Source: Pseudomonas sp. 10S4 (GTDB lineage Bacteria > Pseudomonadota > Gammaproteobacteria > Pseudomonadales > Pseudomonadaceae). From it: DNA of 64,000 bases. The position numbers and the translations under genes are program-made. Location: the NCBI RefSeq assembly GCF_034344865.1, contig NZ_CP133774.1, forward strand, positions 2,604,001 through 2,668,000, given 5' to 3'. The notes under the pieces were generated by a model, which saw only the letters and a list, made by a program, of their open reading frames with translations, had not been told where the DNA came from and ran no database searches. This document shows, in pieces, positions 18,984 through 27,574 of this stretch. Within the stretch, counting starts at the first letter, position 1. Each line of letters starts with the position of its first letter.

Positions 18984-20180
18984 ATGAACTTGCGTACCAT
19001 TTTGATTCTTGGCGCCCTGACCGCTTTCGGTCCGCTGGCGATCGATTTCTATCTGCCGGCGTTCCCGGCCATCGCGCAAGCGTTCGGCACCGACGAAAAA
19101 CACGTTCAAATGACGCTCGCTGCGTATTTTCTTGGCTTGTCCATTGGTCAGTTGCTCTACGGCCCGGTGGCGGATCGTTTCGGGCGGCGTATTCCGTTGC
19201 TGACTGGCGTTGGCTTGTTCACCGCTGCTTCCCTGGCCTGCGCATTTGCGCCGAATCTGGAATGGCTGATGGGTGCGCGATTCATCCAGGCGCTGGGCGG
19301 TTGCGCGGGAATGGTGATCTCCCGGGCGGTGGTCAGTGATAAATGTGATGCGGTGGGCTCGGCGAAGGTCTTTTCCCAACTGATGCTGGTGATGGGCCTG
19401 GCGCCGATTCTTGCACCGATGCTCGGCGGATTGTTGGTCAACACCACGGGCTGGCAGTCGATCTTCCTGGTGTTGACCTGCTTCAGCGCCTTGGCCGCCC
19501 TGGCCGTGGCCCTCGGGTTGCCGGAAAGCCTGCCGGACTATGTGCCGCGCCAACCGTTGAAAGGGGCATTGCGGCAGTACGGTCGCTTATTAGCCGACCC
19601 GGTTTACCTCGGCCACGCCCTGACCGGCGGTCTCGCCGTCGCCGGGATGTTTGCCTACATCTCTGGTTCGCCGTTTGTCTTCATCAAGCTTTATGGCGTG
19701 CCGGCCGAGCATTTCGGCTGGCTGTTCGGCACCAACGCGGCGGGCTTCATTCTGGTGGCGCAGGTCAACGCGCGACTGTTGGCCAAGCGTGGCCCGGCGT
19801 TCCTGCTGGCGCGCACAGTTTGGATTTATCTGGGCGCGGGCCTGACATTGCTCGCTGTCAGCTCACTGCACACCGAACAGCTTTGGCCGCTGCTGATTCC
19901 ATTGTTTGTCTGCATCGCCAGCCTCGGTTGCATCCTCCCCAACGCTTCAGCCTGCGCCATGAACGGACAGGGCGCCCGCGCCGGCAGTGCATCGGCGCTG
20001 CTCGGCTGCCTGCAATTCAGCATCGCCGCCGGGGCGTCGGCACTGGTGGGCGTTTTACACGATGGCAGCGCCATGCCGATGGCTACGGTCATCAGCCTGT
20101 GCGGGATTCTGGTGGTGAGCGTCGCGATGCTCACCCGGCGTTTGCAAAATGCCCGGGCGCTGGCCCAAGCAGAGGCGTGA
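18984..20180 (+). CDS. Bcr/CflA-family multidrug efflux MFS transporter
   Basis: A 398-residue 12-helix exporter. It begins MNLRTILILGALTAFGPLAIDFYLPAFP, the DHA1 Bcr/CflA start, with GRRIPLLTGV in loop 2-3 (motif A: PVADRFGRR) and the motif-C-like segment in helix 5. Homologues export bicyclomycin, sulfonamides or related compounds. A monocistronic arrangement is likely. The actual substrate is unknown. Confidence 0.92.
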   Translation: MNLRTILILGALTAFGPLAIDFYLPAFPAIAQAFGTDEKHVQMTLAAYFLGLSIGQLLYGPVADRFGRRIPLLTGVGLFTAASLACAFAPNLEWLMGARFIQALGGCAGMVISRAVVSDKCDAVGSAKVFSQLMLVMGLAPILAPMLGGLLVNTTGWQSIFLVLTCFSALAALAVALGLPESLPDYVPRQPLKGALRQYGRLLADPVYLGHALTGGLAVAGMFAYISGSPFVFIKLYGVPAEHFGWLFGTNAAGFILVAQVNARLLAKRGPAFLLARTVWIYLGAGLTLLAVSSLHTEQLWPLLIPLFVCIASLGCILPNASACAMNGQGARAGSASALLGCLQFSIAAGASALVGVLHDGSAMPMATVISLCGILVVSVAMLTRRLQNARALAQAEA

Positions 20181-20187
20181 TGAGGAC

Positions 20188-20358
20188 TCAGCCAGCGGCA
20201 CGCTGCTGGCGGTCTGGGATTTTATGAGGGGCGAGAAGCCGCGCTTCAAGGGTGCGGGTGAAAGCGAGCGCTTCAGCTTCGCTGCGGAACGTGACGGCGT
20301 GTTGGTCCAGGCGGACCTGCCATTGGGATGTTGCCACTTCTTTTATCAGGATCTTCAT
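20188..20358 (-). CDS. Small conserved-looking protein of 56 residues
   Basis: A short leftward gene starting MKILIKEVATSQWQVRLDQH, with an excellent ribosome site (AAGGAGG, 6 bp before ATG 20358). It has the charge pattern of a compact alpha/beta protein (HAVTFRSEAEALAFTRTL). Its 3' end is 8 bp from the end of the convergent Bcr/CflA gene. Function is unknown. The coding call rests on the ribosome site, the G/C bias at third positions and the plausible composition. Confidence 0.72.
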   Translation of the reverse strand: MKILIKEVATSQWQVRLDQHAVTFRSEAEALAFTRTLEARLLAPHKIPDRQQRAAG

Positions 20359-20489
20359 TGCTGACCTCCTTCAGTAAAAGACGGTGTCGCAGAGGTTTCG
20401 ATTGTAGACCTGAATACGATCGCAATTGTGACAAGGGTCAACCTTCGGACTGACGGTTTGCAAGATCAAAAGGTCGCAGCCTTTTGTCG

Positions 20490-20552
20490 AGCCGGGCTTA
20501 CCCGCGATGGCGATCTCAAGGACGCTTTCGCGGGCAAGCCTCGCTCCTGCGG
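20490..20552. repeat. Diverged REP-like inverted pair
   Basis: GAGCCGGGCTTACCCGCGATGG on the left and TTCGCGGGCAAGCCTCGCTCC on the right: a REP variant with GGGCTTACCCGCGA cores. It is preceded by GATCAAAAGGTCGCAGCC, a fragment of the snap-back class. It ends 7 bp from the oxidoreductase stop codon. Confidence 0.7.
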
Positions 20553-20558
20553 GAGCGG

Positions 20559-21572
20559 TTAGAACCCTTCCAGCACAATCTTGCCCTTGGACTTGCCGCT
20601 TTCCAGCAGTTCATGGGCGCGGCGCAGGTTGGTTGCGTTGATGGTGCCGAAGTGTTCGCCCACTGTGGTTTTCAGCGTGCCGGCATCAATCAGCCCGGCC
20701 ACGCGGTTGAGCAGGTTGTGCTGCTCGATCATGTCGGCCGTTTCAAACAGCGAGCGGGTGTACATAAATTCCCAGTGCAGCGAAATGCTCTTGCGCTTGA
20801 GCTTGGTCACGTCCAGCGCCTTTGGATCATCGATCAGCGCCAGTTTGCCCTGAGGCGCCAAGGCTTCGATCAGTTGATCTAGGTGCTCATCGGTTTGGGT
20901 CAGGCTGGCGACGTGGGTCACCTGCCCAACGCCGGCACGCTTGAGTTCTTCGCTCAACGGCTGGCTGTGATCGATCACCAGATCGGCCCCCAGCTCACGC
21001 ACCCAGCTCTGGGTTTGTGGGCGAGATGCGGTGCCGATGACCTTCAGCCCGGTGAGTTGCCTGGCGAGTTGGGTCAGGATCGAGCCGACACCGCCGGCAG
21101 CCCCGACGATCAGCAGACTCTGGCCTTCATCGGTTTTGCCTTCGCGCACTTGCAGGCGCTCGAACAACAATTCCCACGCGGTGATCGCGGTTAACGGCAG
21201 GGCGGCGGCTTCAGCGAAACCGAGGGTTTTCGGCATATGGCCGACAATCCGCTCGTCCACCACATGCAGTTCGCTATTGCCGCCAGCCCGGGCGATGGAG
21301 CCGGCGTAAAACACTTTGTCGCCGGTCTTGAACAGCGTCACTTCACTGCCTACAGCTTTGACCACGCCCGCCACGTCCCAACCCAGCACTTTTGCCGCGC
21401 CGCCTTCAGGCTGGACGTTCTGCCGAACCTTGGCGTCCACCGGGTTGACCGAGATGGCTTTGACTTCCACCAGCAGGTCGCGGGGACCGGGGACCGGTTC
21501 TGGCAGTTCGATGTCTTGCAGGGATTTTGCGTCGCTGATCGGCAGGGCGGCGTAATAGGCAATGGCTTTCAT
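20559..21572 (-). CDS. Zinc-binding-type alcohol dehydrogenase / quinone oxidoreductase (MDR)
   Basis: A 337-residue medium-chain oxidoreductase with GroES-like fold (GWDVAGVVKAVG) and NAD(P) Rossmann motif GAAGGVGSILTQLA. The catalytic-zinc ligands of true alcohol dehydrogenases are not visible, so it fits the zinc-free quinone-reductase/enone-reductase branch. It is followed 32 bp upstream (on the coding strand) by the ABM monooxygenase gene and probably shares its transcript. A divergent LysR gene is the likely regulator. Confidence 0.88.
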   Translation of the reverse strand: MKAIAYYAALPISDAKSLQDIELPEPVPGPRDLLVEVKAISVNPVDAKVRQNVQPEGGAAKVLGWDVAGVVKAVGSEVTLFKTGDKVFYAGSIARAGGNSELHVVDERIVGHMPKTLGFAEAAALPLTAITAWELLFERLQVREGKTDEGQSLLIVGAAGGVGSILTQLARQLTGLKVIGTASRPQTQSWVRELGADLVIDHSQPLSEELKRAGVGQVTHVASLTQTDEHLDQLIEALAPQGKLALIDDPKALDVTKLKRKSISLHWEFMYTRSLFETADMIEQHNLLNRVAGLIDAGTLKTTVGEHFGTINATNLRRAHELLESGKSKGKIVLEGF

Positions 21573-21604
21573 GGAGGGCTCCGGAACAGTAATAGAGGAA
21601 GGGA

Positions 21605-21898
21605 TCAGGCCAGGGTGCGCAGGCGCTTGAGGTCGAAGTGTTCGAGAAAGTCACCGGCCTTGGCGCGGAAGTTCTGGATGTGGGCGCTGGCGTCATGGGC
21701 TTGCAGGGCTTGGTCGCTGCTCCATTGTTCGATCATGTAGAACGCCAGTGGGTTGGCCAGATCCTGATGCAAGTCGTATTGACCGCAACCGGCCTCGGCG
21801 CGGGTCGGTTCCAGTAGCGCTCGCAAGTGCTGTTCGAGGGCGTCCTGCTGGCCAGCTTTGGCGATGAGGGTGGCGATGGCGGTAAAAGGCTGGGACAT
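21605..21898 (-). CDS. Antibiotic-biosynthesis-monooxygenase (ABM, YgiN-like) protein
   Basis: 97 residues forming one ABM ferredoxin-like domain (AIATLIAKAGQQDALEQHLR, then EAGCGQYDLHQD and FYMIEQWSSDQAL). Such dimeric proteins act on quinols or detoxify reactive carbonyls. It is first in a probable two-gene operon with the MDR oxidoreductase, suggesting a quinone/enone detoxification pair. It diverges from a LysR gene across a 118-bp gap. Confidence 0.88.
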   Translation of the reverse strand: MSQPFTAIATLIAKAGQQDALEQHLRALLEPTRAEAGCGQYDLHQDLANPLAFYMIEQWSSDQALQAHDASAHIQNFRAKAGDFLEHFDLKRLRTLA

Positions 21899-22016
21899 GT
21901 TCGACTCCTGACGCTGAGTGATTTCGATGGGACAGATGATTGGCTATTTCTCTGCAAGATAAAACCCGCTAAAAGAGCACTCTCTTTCAATATTTTTTTG
22001 ATAATCGAGGCTGAAG

Positions 22017-22946
22017 ATGCTGCGTTTCGATGACTTGCAGTTGTTTGTCCGGGCGGCGGACCTGGGCAGCCTGTCGGCGGCGGCGCGGGTGATGGACATG
22101 TCGGCGGCAGTGGCCAGCGCGGCGCTGAAGCGTATCGAACAGCAACTCGGCGCGCGGTTGCTAGCCCGTTCCACCCGCAGTCTGCGCCTGACGGCCGAAG
22201 GTGAAGGCTTTCTGGAATATGCCCGGGCGGCCCTGAGCAATCTGGATGAGGGCCGCCGTCTGCTGGCCAGCGGACAGGATCAGGTCAGCGGTGTGCTGCA
22301 ACTGTCGGCGCCGTCGGATTTCGGACGCAACCTGTTGCTGCCATGGCTGGATGAATTTCAGCGTGAACATCCGAAACTCACTGTGCGTTTACTGTTGGGG
22401 GATCGCATCGCCGACCTGTTCCGCCAACCGGTGGACATTGCCCTGCGTTACGGCGAGCCAGAAGATTCGAGCCTGGTGGCGCTGCCCATAGCCCCGCAAA
22501 ACCGCCGGGTCCTCTGCGCCTCGCCCGGTTATCTGGCCCGGCACGGCGAGCCGCGCCAACTGGAGCAACTGGCGCAACACAATTGCCTGTTGTTCATGCT
22601 CGGCAGCCGGGTTCACGATCACTGGAGTTTCCACGATGGCAAGCGCGAAGTCGGGTTGACGGTCAGTGGTGACCGTTTCAGCGATGACGCTGACGTGGTG
22701 CGACTGTGGGCCGTTGCGGGGGCGGGGATTGCCTACAAGTCCTGGCTCGATGTGGCTGCCGATGTGTTGGCCGGTCGCTTGAAAGTGCTGATGCCGGAGT
22801 TGCTCTGTGAGCGCGCACCACTGAATTTACTGTGTGCTCATCGCGCGCAATTGAGTAAGCCGGTGAACCTTTTGCGGGAAATGCTTGCCAGCCGATGTGC
22901 GCATTTGGGGCGTCAATTTCCAGCCCTACCGGGTGTAGATCAATAG
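22017..22946 (+). CDS. LysR-family transcriptional regulator
   Basis: 309 residues. The N-terminal winged HTH (DLQLFVRAADLGSLSAAARV, then LKRIEQQLGARLLARSTRS) is followed by a LysR substrate-binding domain. It is divergent from the ABM/oxidoreductase pair, the usual layout for a LysR activator of that operon. The inducer is unknown. It is the last flanking-genome gene before the island. Confidence 0.92.
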   Translation: MLRFDDLQLFVRAADLGSLSAAARVMDMSAAVASAALKRIEQQLGARLLARSTRSLRLTAEGEGFLEYARAALSNLDEGRRLLASGQDQVSGVLQLSAPSDFGRNLLLPWLDEFQREHPKLTVRLLLGDRIADLFRQPVDIALRYGEPEDSSLVALPIAPQNRRVLCASPGYLARHGEPRQLEQLAQHNCLLFMLGSRVHDHWSFHDGKREVGLTVSGDRFSDDADVVRLWAVAGAGIAYKSWLDVAADVLAGRLKVLMPELLCERAPLNLLCAHRAQLSKPVNLLREMLASRCAHLGRQFPALPGVDQ

Positions 22947-23249
22947 TCGCAGGCAAATAGCGAAATTTCTGTCAGGAACTATCAGCACCGGAAGCGTCCC
23001 AAGGGCAGGAACCAGCGGTTAACCCGCTTATACTAGCGCCCGCTTCATGCCTGCACGGTCGAACCGGCCCTGACGCGTTCACAATCCTGTCGTCCTTGCC
23101 CGGGAGTCGGCCCGGGTTGTTCGACAGAACACATTGCGAGGGTGGTTTGCCTGACCCGGTTCATGGCGGTTTACGCGTCTTGGCCGACGACATATTACTG
23201 GTCAAGATGTCTGTGAGCAGTAGACGAAATGATTCAACAGGGAGTGAAT
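22947..23249. other. Non-coding stretch left of the island
   Basis: About 300 bp without a convincing gene. It contains a CCCGGGAGTCGGCCCGGG inverted repeat at about 23100-23117. Its end, GTGAATACATCTGGTGC (23244-23260), could be the original first codons of the ArsR-type gene now found at 53.8 kb, in frame as V-N-T-S-G-A. That is inference from the flanking direct repeat. Confidence 0.4.
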
Positions 23250-23260
23250 ACATCTGGTGC
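23250..23260 (+). repeat. Left direct repeat of the island (att-like)
   Basis: ACATCTGGTGC, identical to 53763-53773. Left context is GTGAAT, right context is GTTAGTAACAGTTACT, the start of the AT-rich island end. Confidence 0.7.
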
Positions 23261-23367
23261 GTTAGTAACAGTTACTTGTTATTTTTTCTTGTATATTCAA
23301 TAAGTTATCGTTAGTAACTATTTTTGAGTTTGCACGGTGCACCGTGCAAATCGAGTGAATTCAGAGC
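23261..23367. other. AT-rich island 3' end with recombinase-site-like motifs
   Basis: It contains palindromic GTTAGTAAC twice (23261-23269 and 23310-23318) and AGTAACaGTTACT (23265-23277). GCGTTAGTAA also occurs inverted near the other island end (53731-53740). Such repeated short dyads are candidates for recombinase binding. It also has a GCACGGTGCACCGTGC palindrome at 23332-23347. Confidence 0.55.
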
Positions 23368-23700
23368 CTATCGCACCTGCTTGGCTTTGGGATGGTGCTT
23401 TCGCAGCTTTGAAACGCCCTCGGCGACCTCAAGGCGCTCGATCTCCTCAATAACGTCCTCGAGCACTTTGGCAACAGAGCGATTTTCTTTCAGTGCATAA
23501 CTACCAATCATCAACGTTATGGGATGCGCACCAAGCACAGCAGCGATGTCGTCGAGCTTCTCGATGGTTGGAGCGTACAAACCTCGCTCCAAAGTGCTGA
23601 CATAAGTCCGACTACTGATGGTGGAAAAGTCCTCCTGCGTTCGGCCTTGTTTTACACGAAGCCACCGAAGAACCGTCCCGAAAGCACTTTTCAATTCCAC
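23368..23700 (-). CDS. XRE-family HTH regulator
   Basis: 110 residues with an N-terminal Cro/CI HTH (LRWLRVKQGRTQEDFSTISSRTYVSTLERG) and a C-terminal helical tail rich in Glu/Val. It is the terminal cargo gene at the AT-rich island end and is divergent from an unknown gene. A perfect 10-bp inverted repeat (23738/23768) lies in the intergenic gap, so autoregulation plus control of the neighbour is likely. Confidence 0.88.
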   Translation of the reverse strand: MELKSAFGTVLRWLRVKQGRTQEDFSTISSRTYVSTLERGLYAPTIEKLDDIAAVLGAHPITLMIGSYALKENRSVAKVLEDVIEEIERLEVAEGVSKLRKHHPKAKQVR

Positions 23701-23737
23701 TTTGCATACCCTGCAAAAGGAACGATAAGGCGCTTTC

Positions 23738-23768
23738 GAACAGTATATGACTACAATGTATACTGTTC
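23738..23768. promoter_or_regulatory. Probable operator of the XRE regulator
   Basis: GAACAGTATA (23738-23747) and TATACTGTTC (23759-23768) are exact reverse complements separated by 11 bp, midway between the two divergent genes. This is the expected form of a dimeric HTH operator. Confidence 0.72.
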
Positions 23769-23785
23769 ATCTTGAGGGGGCGGTC

Positions 23786-24226
23786 GTGTTCATAACCAAT
23801 CGACAGGCAGAAGTGAACGGCTCTCAGGCAATGCTAGAGCCTGGCCACCAAGGCTGGCATTTTGTTCAACAACAACTTATGTCACCTTGGTTTCACACAA
23901 CGATAGCTAGGTGCGTGGACGGCTTGGAGTTCCACGAAGTCGTGTTCGTGGATAGCTTGCAAACGCTATCGTCCATTCTGGAGCTCTCGGAAATAGGTGT
24001 ACAAGTGAAGTCGGTACAGTTGGTGTCACCTGGTTGGCTCAACGGCACCGGTGACTGGCGCATGGATATGCTGCTGGAAGTGGCTCGAAGCCAGGATGGA
24101 ACCTCGTTAAGGTACACCCTCACGGACGGCCAACATTACTACTTCCCCGATACGCATCCGGAAGTCTCCAAGGCGTATTGCGTACAGGTGTTTCCAAAAT
24201 CAAATGCCGATAAGGAAAAACGCTGA
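23786..24226 (+). CDS. Unknown protein divergent from the XRE regulator
   Basis: 146 residues from GTG 23786, chosen because GAGGGGG lies 6 bp upstream and because an earlier in-frame ATG (23747) falls inside the probable operator. The sequence has no membrane segment or recognised domain; alternating hydrophobic strands (GVQVKSVQLVSPGWL) suggest a mixed alpha/beta fold. Paired with an XRE regulator, it could be part of a toxin-antitoxin or silencing pair, but no active-site motif supports that. Confidence 0.65.
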   Translation: MFITNRQAEVNGSQAMLEPGHQGWHFVQQQLMSPWFHTTIARCVDGLEFHEVVFVDSLQTLSSILELSEIGVQVKSVQLVSPGWLNGTGDWRMDMLLEVARSQDGTSLRYTLTDGQHYYFPDTHPEVSKAYCVQVFPKSNADKEKR

Positions 24227-24342
24227 GATCTTGTGAAGTTTGGGTTGCAGGTGTTGGCCGAGTGAATGGTTAGCCATTCACTCAAGCAGACAGCTGCTGA
24301 CAGGCGTGCCGCTTAGCCATCACTAAGGTACCGAACCTAGAG

Positions 24343-24980
24343 GTGGTCGCGATCATGACTCACTTCGCGGTGGAAGAGAAAGAAGACGTGCTCAAGGGCC
24401 TGGCGACGTTTAACGAACAGGCCGCTTGGTTGATGGACGCAGCCCAGCTCGACCGCAAGAAAATGACCTTGCATGCGGCCAACTCGTTCGCCACCCTGGA
24501 AGTGCCTGAGTCGCACTTGGACATGGTCCGCCCTGGTGGTGCCCTATATGGCGATACTGTGGTTTCGCACACCGAGTATCAGCGGGTCATGCAGTTCAAG
24601 ACGCACGTCGCGTCGGTCAATAACTACCCAGCCGGTAATACTGTCGGCTATGACCGAACTACACCCTGAGCCGCGATTCGAAACTGGCGAACATTACGGT
24701 CGGTTACTCCGATGGTTATCGCCGCGTGTTTACCAACAAGGGTGTGGTGTTGATCGATGGTCATCGAGTGCCAGTAGTGGGCAAGGTTTCTATGAACACC
24801 TTGATGGTCGATGTCACGGATGCACCCGACGTAAAAGCGGGTGACGAAGTGGTACTGTTTGGAAAGCAAGGCGCAAGTGAGATCAGCCAAGCTGAAGTCG
24901 AAGAGATCAACGGTGCGCTACTCGCCGATCTCTATACCGTTTGGGGCAACTCCAACCCCAAGGTACTGGTCGAGAAGTAG
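24343..24980 (+). pseudogene. Broad-spectrum amino-acid racemase remnant (5' half missing, frameshifted)
   Basis: About the last 210 residues of an Alr-type racemase of the Pseudomonas broad-specificity (Bsr) group. Visible are [53 protein letters not shown] and the C-terminal [16 protein letters not shown]. The PLP-lysine half is absent. A single-base loss at about 24659-24662 (after YDRT) shifts the frame; the rest ([24 protein letters not shown]) continues in the other frame. It cannot be active. It ends at a GC-rich terminator. Confidence 0.88.
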
Positions 24981-25005
24981 CCCCTTCCATTGTTATAATC
25001 AAAGC

Positions 25006-25023
25006 GCGCGCCCTAGGGCGCGC
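25006..25023 (+). terminator. GC-rich terminator after the racemase remnant
   Basis: GCGCGCCCTAGGGCGCGC is an 18-bp perfect palindrome followed by CTTTG, 25 bp after the stop codon. The T-run is short, so strength is uncertain. Confidence 0.6.
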
Positions 25024-25659
25024 CTTTGCCTGGCTAGTGTCGGATGGGAAAACCTGAGTCAGGTACTAATGGGTAACGAAGGCACTGCTTCGTGTAAATC
25101 ACTTTTATACCTTGTTAACTACCGTGGTTTACAGTGCGAAAATTAGGTTAACAAGGTGACGAGTTGAGCCCATAGACTCGAGGCGTCTCCCTCACTGATC
25201 GAGATTCCGTGGCTGCGTTCGATAGCCATGGATCGCTCGCTTCCTCTTGAGATCAATGCGTTTCAGCTGATAAAGCATCTGGTCGATTCACTGTGTTGGA
25301 TCCGCTCCATTTTACGGAGCAAAAAAGGGCACCCCAAATCTGATGCGCTGCTCCAGCAATTTTCTGTTGTCGTCTATCCTTGGCTAGTCTTACTCTCTCA
25401 GGAAATACGCGATGGATAGAATAATTCCCCCAGGCCTTAGCGTATCGGCAATCGGTTTATGCCTAAGTCCGTTTTCTTACTTCCAGCACTTCGAGCAACA
25501 AAAGTGTTTTAGGTGCCAAAGTTACCTCCACGGAAAAACTGAAGAGGCCACAAACTCTGCTCTACTCAGTAGCTTCAAAAAGCGAGATGTGTCGAGCCAG
25601 GATTGAAGGCACCGCAGGGGCGGGGTTAGCAGTTACCCCTGAACCCGCGCGTTGGCAAT

Positions 25660-25698
25660 CGGTCGATTGCAGCCCTTCGCGACACGCAGCAATCGGCC
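25660..25698. repeat. Island hairpin repeat, copy 1 (interrupted)
   Basis: GGTCGATTGCAGC ... GCAGCAATCGGCC, an imperfect hairpin of the TGGCCGATT family. The expected continuation (AATAGTGGAC) appears only at 25881, after the MITE-like insertion. Confidence 0.75.
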
Positions 25699-25872
25699 GA
25701 TTCTGTTGAAAAAGTCGGCCATGGTTTCCACGGCAGAAAAGTACGCGCTTCAGATTGAAATCTTTACTTTAAGCAGAGGATTCCGGGCTCAGATTTCGCG
25801 TAGCTGCGCGCAAAAAAGGAGTTTTCAGCAGTCAGTACGCGGGCAATCTGGAAGGACCGACTTTTTCAACAC
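25699..25872. mobile_element. MITE-like insertion with inverted ends and 8-bp target duplication
   Basis: 174 bp with no gene. The ends are inverted copies of TGTTGAAAAAGTCGG (25704-25718 and the complement at 25857-25871). The element is flanked by AATCGGCC on both sides (25691-25698 and 25873-25880). Removing it plus one AATCGGCC restores the canonical hairpin repeat. Because AATCGGCC is part of a palindrome, the inverted ends can also be read as 24 bp with one mismatch. Confidence 0.75.
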
Positions 25873-26433
25873 AATCGGCCAATAGTGGACGGTGGACAGT
25901 CGAGGGGCGAATGGGTGGCGTCGACCCGGCTAAAGCCTGCCCCTTGAATGTCTGCAAAGGGTTGTGCGTGGCCGATTGCCAAGGGAGCGATGCAGGCTCT
26001 TGTCGTTTCTCATCGGGGTTACAGATTCGACGGTAGGTAATGAACGCACAGATGGAAAGCGTGAGAGCCTTCCAGCGAGGTCGTTCGGGTTAGCCAGCTA
26101 ATGAAAGCCTTTCAACGACTAGCCCGTTAGCCTAGTGAAAATCCATCTACATCGACTCGATCGAAACCACTTCCACAAATCGGAATTTTTTCTTTGCCAC
26201 CCTAGTCGAACGCAGCTATTCAGCTAGCGGTAGAAACGACGACACTTTTCCCATTTCGAGGCTACCAAAGCGCTAAGTTGAAATTTTGCCCGGCATGTGG
26301 TTGGCATACGCGCAAGCGTGAGATTTTCTCAAATAATGTCTTTATTTTAAATAAAGATTTTTTTGTTATTGTCGATACACTTAATGACTTTTGTTAAAGT
26401 CAATTGGATTTAGCTAATTATAAGGGGTGAGTT

Positions 26434-27375
26434 TTGGGAAATAAAAGAAAACAGTCTAAGCCTGTTGTGAATACTCAAGACCCCACTAGAGCTGAGAGGG
26501 CGAAGCTATCGAAGACTAGCAAAATTTTTGCGTATATAAAAGCGCATCCGATTGCCGCCGTTGTTGTGTTGGCAATGCCCGCTACTCCATTTGTCTATCA
26601 GGTGGTAGGTGATTTATCAGATGGAAAATGGTCTGGTGAGGCGACGCTCTATCTTCACAGTGAGCCGCTTGAAAGTAATTCGCCAGTTTATATGTTTTAC
26701 GCTAGCCCTACGGCTTCAGAATCAGAACGCATTATAGTTCCTGTGGAAGTATCGGTATTAAATGACTCAAGAAAGGCGGCGAAAAGCGTCAATCTGTCTC
26801 TGAGATACGTCAAGGCAACCGATCGCGATAAATTACCTGAAAGCGCGCAGACATACTCTGGATCGCTTGGCGCGGCAGATATAATGCATGATACAAACTC
26901 AAGCGATAGTTACGTATATTCCAACTATCGAATCGCACTGATGCCACCTGCAGATAAGATCTCTTTTACAGATGGTGCGTTTGCCGTGCCGAATTACTTG
27001 AGAAAGGATATGCCTGTCTATATGTCGCTTGGTTCGGGCCTGGATGTCAAGGCATCTCTATCTAGTGAAATGCAATCGAAGCATGAGTGGGATATTAGGT
27101 ACAGAGGGGTTGTTGCCAAAGACAACAAAGGGGTAGGAGACTGGATCAAGCGGGACTATGGGGAGTATATCGCTATCGAACTTAGGGAGAAAGAAGGGTT
27201 TTGGCGTTATTTGTGGGGGTGGGCTACGGCAACAAAGGTTACCGTATTTAGCTTCTCTCCTAAATTTCGAACTGATGAAAGCCATAAGATTTATGTACCT
27301 ATTAAAAATCCTGAAGAATATAAAGGATATCGCTTTAGTCCTTACGCAAAAGAATTAATTTTTGGCGTTAACTGA
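26434..27375 (+). CDS. Membrane-anchored protein of unknown function
   Basis: 313 residues from TTG 26434 (GGGGTGA upstream, no better start in frame). It has a basic N-terminus, one membrane helix (about residues 38-58, HPIAAVVVLAMPATPFVYQVV) and a long C-terminal part of mainly beta-type, charged sequence (EWDIRYRGVVAKDNKG). No known domain was recognised. AT-rich codon use differs from the flanking Pseudomonas genes, suggesting a foreign source. It stands alone. Confidence 0.78.
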   Translation: MGNKRKQSKPVVNTQDPTRAERAKLSKTSKIFAYIKAHPIAAVVVLAMPATPFVYQVVGDLSDGKWSGEATLYLHSEPLESNSPVYMFYASPTASESERIIVPVEVSVLNDSRKAAKSVNLSLRYVKATDRDKLPESAQTYSGSLGAADIMHDTNSSDSYVYSNYRIALMPPADKISFTDGAFAVPNYLRKDMPVYMSLGSGLDVKASLSSEMQSKHEWDIRYRGVVAKDNKGVGDWIKRDYGEYIAIELREKEGFWRYLWGWATATKVTVFSFSPKFRTDESHKIYVPIKNPEEYKGYRFSPYAKELIFGVN

Positions 27376-27504
27376 GTGCTGTGTTTCCAAATTAGTTTGA
27401 GTCAGTTTTTTTCAAAAAGCAGAATACTGCTGCGGCTTTGAACAGAGTTTGAAATAAAAACTGAATAGCCCCTGATTTTGTAGGTGTCATGACACGTTGG
27501 GAGG

Positions 27505-27542
27505 GGCCGATTGCTGAACTTCGTGACAGACAGCAATCGGCC
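27505..27542. repeat. Island hairpin repeat, copy 2
   Basis: GGCCGATTGCTG and CAGCAATCGGCC are exact 12-bp arms around a 14-bp loop, followed by the family tail AGAAGCGGAC. It lies 130 bp after the stop of the 313-residue protein. Confidence 0.88.
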
Positions 27543-27574
27543 AGAAGCGGACGACAACCTCATAAATAAACAAG

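Larger units (their letters stand above)
25034..26433. other. 1.4-kb gene-poor stretch
   Basis: No convincing gene. Short open frames at 25228-25419 and 25412-25606 lack ribosome sites and domains. The stretch holds one copy of the island hairpin repeat (25660-25698), interrupted by a MITE-like insertion (25699-25872). From 26160 onward it becomes AT-rich, with A/T runs before the next gene. Confidence 0.5.

Noticed and set aside
25228..25606. Two short rightward open frames (63 and 64 codons)
   Set aside because: No ribosome sites, no domains, unlikely composition, and they overlap each other.
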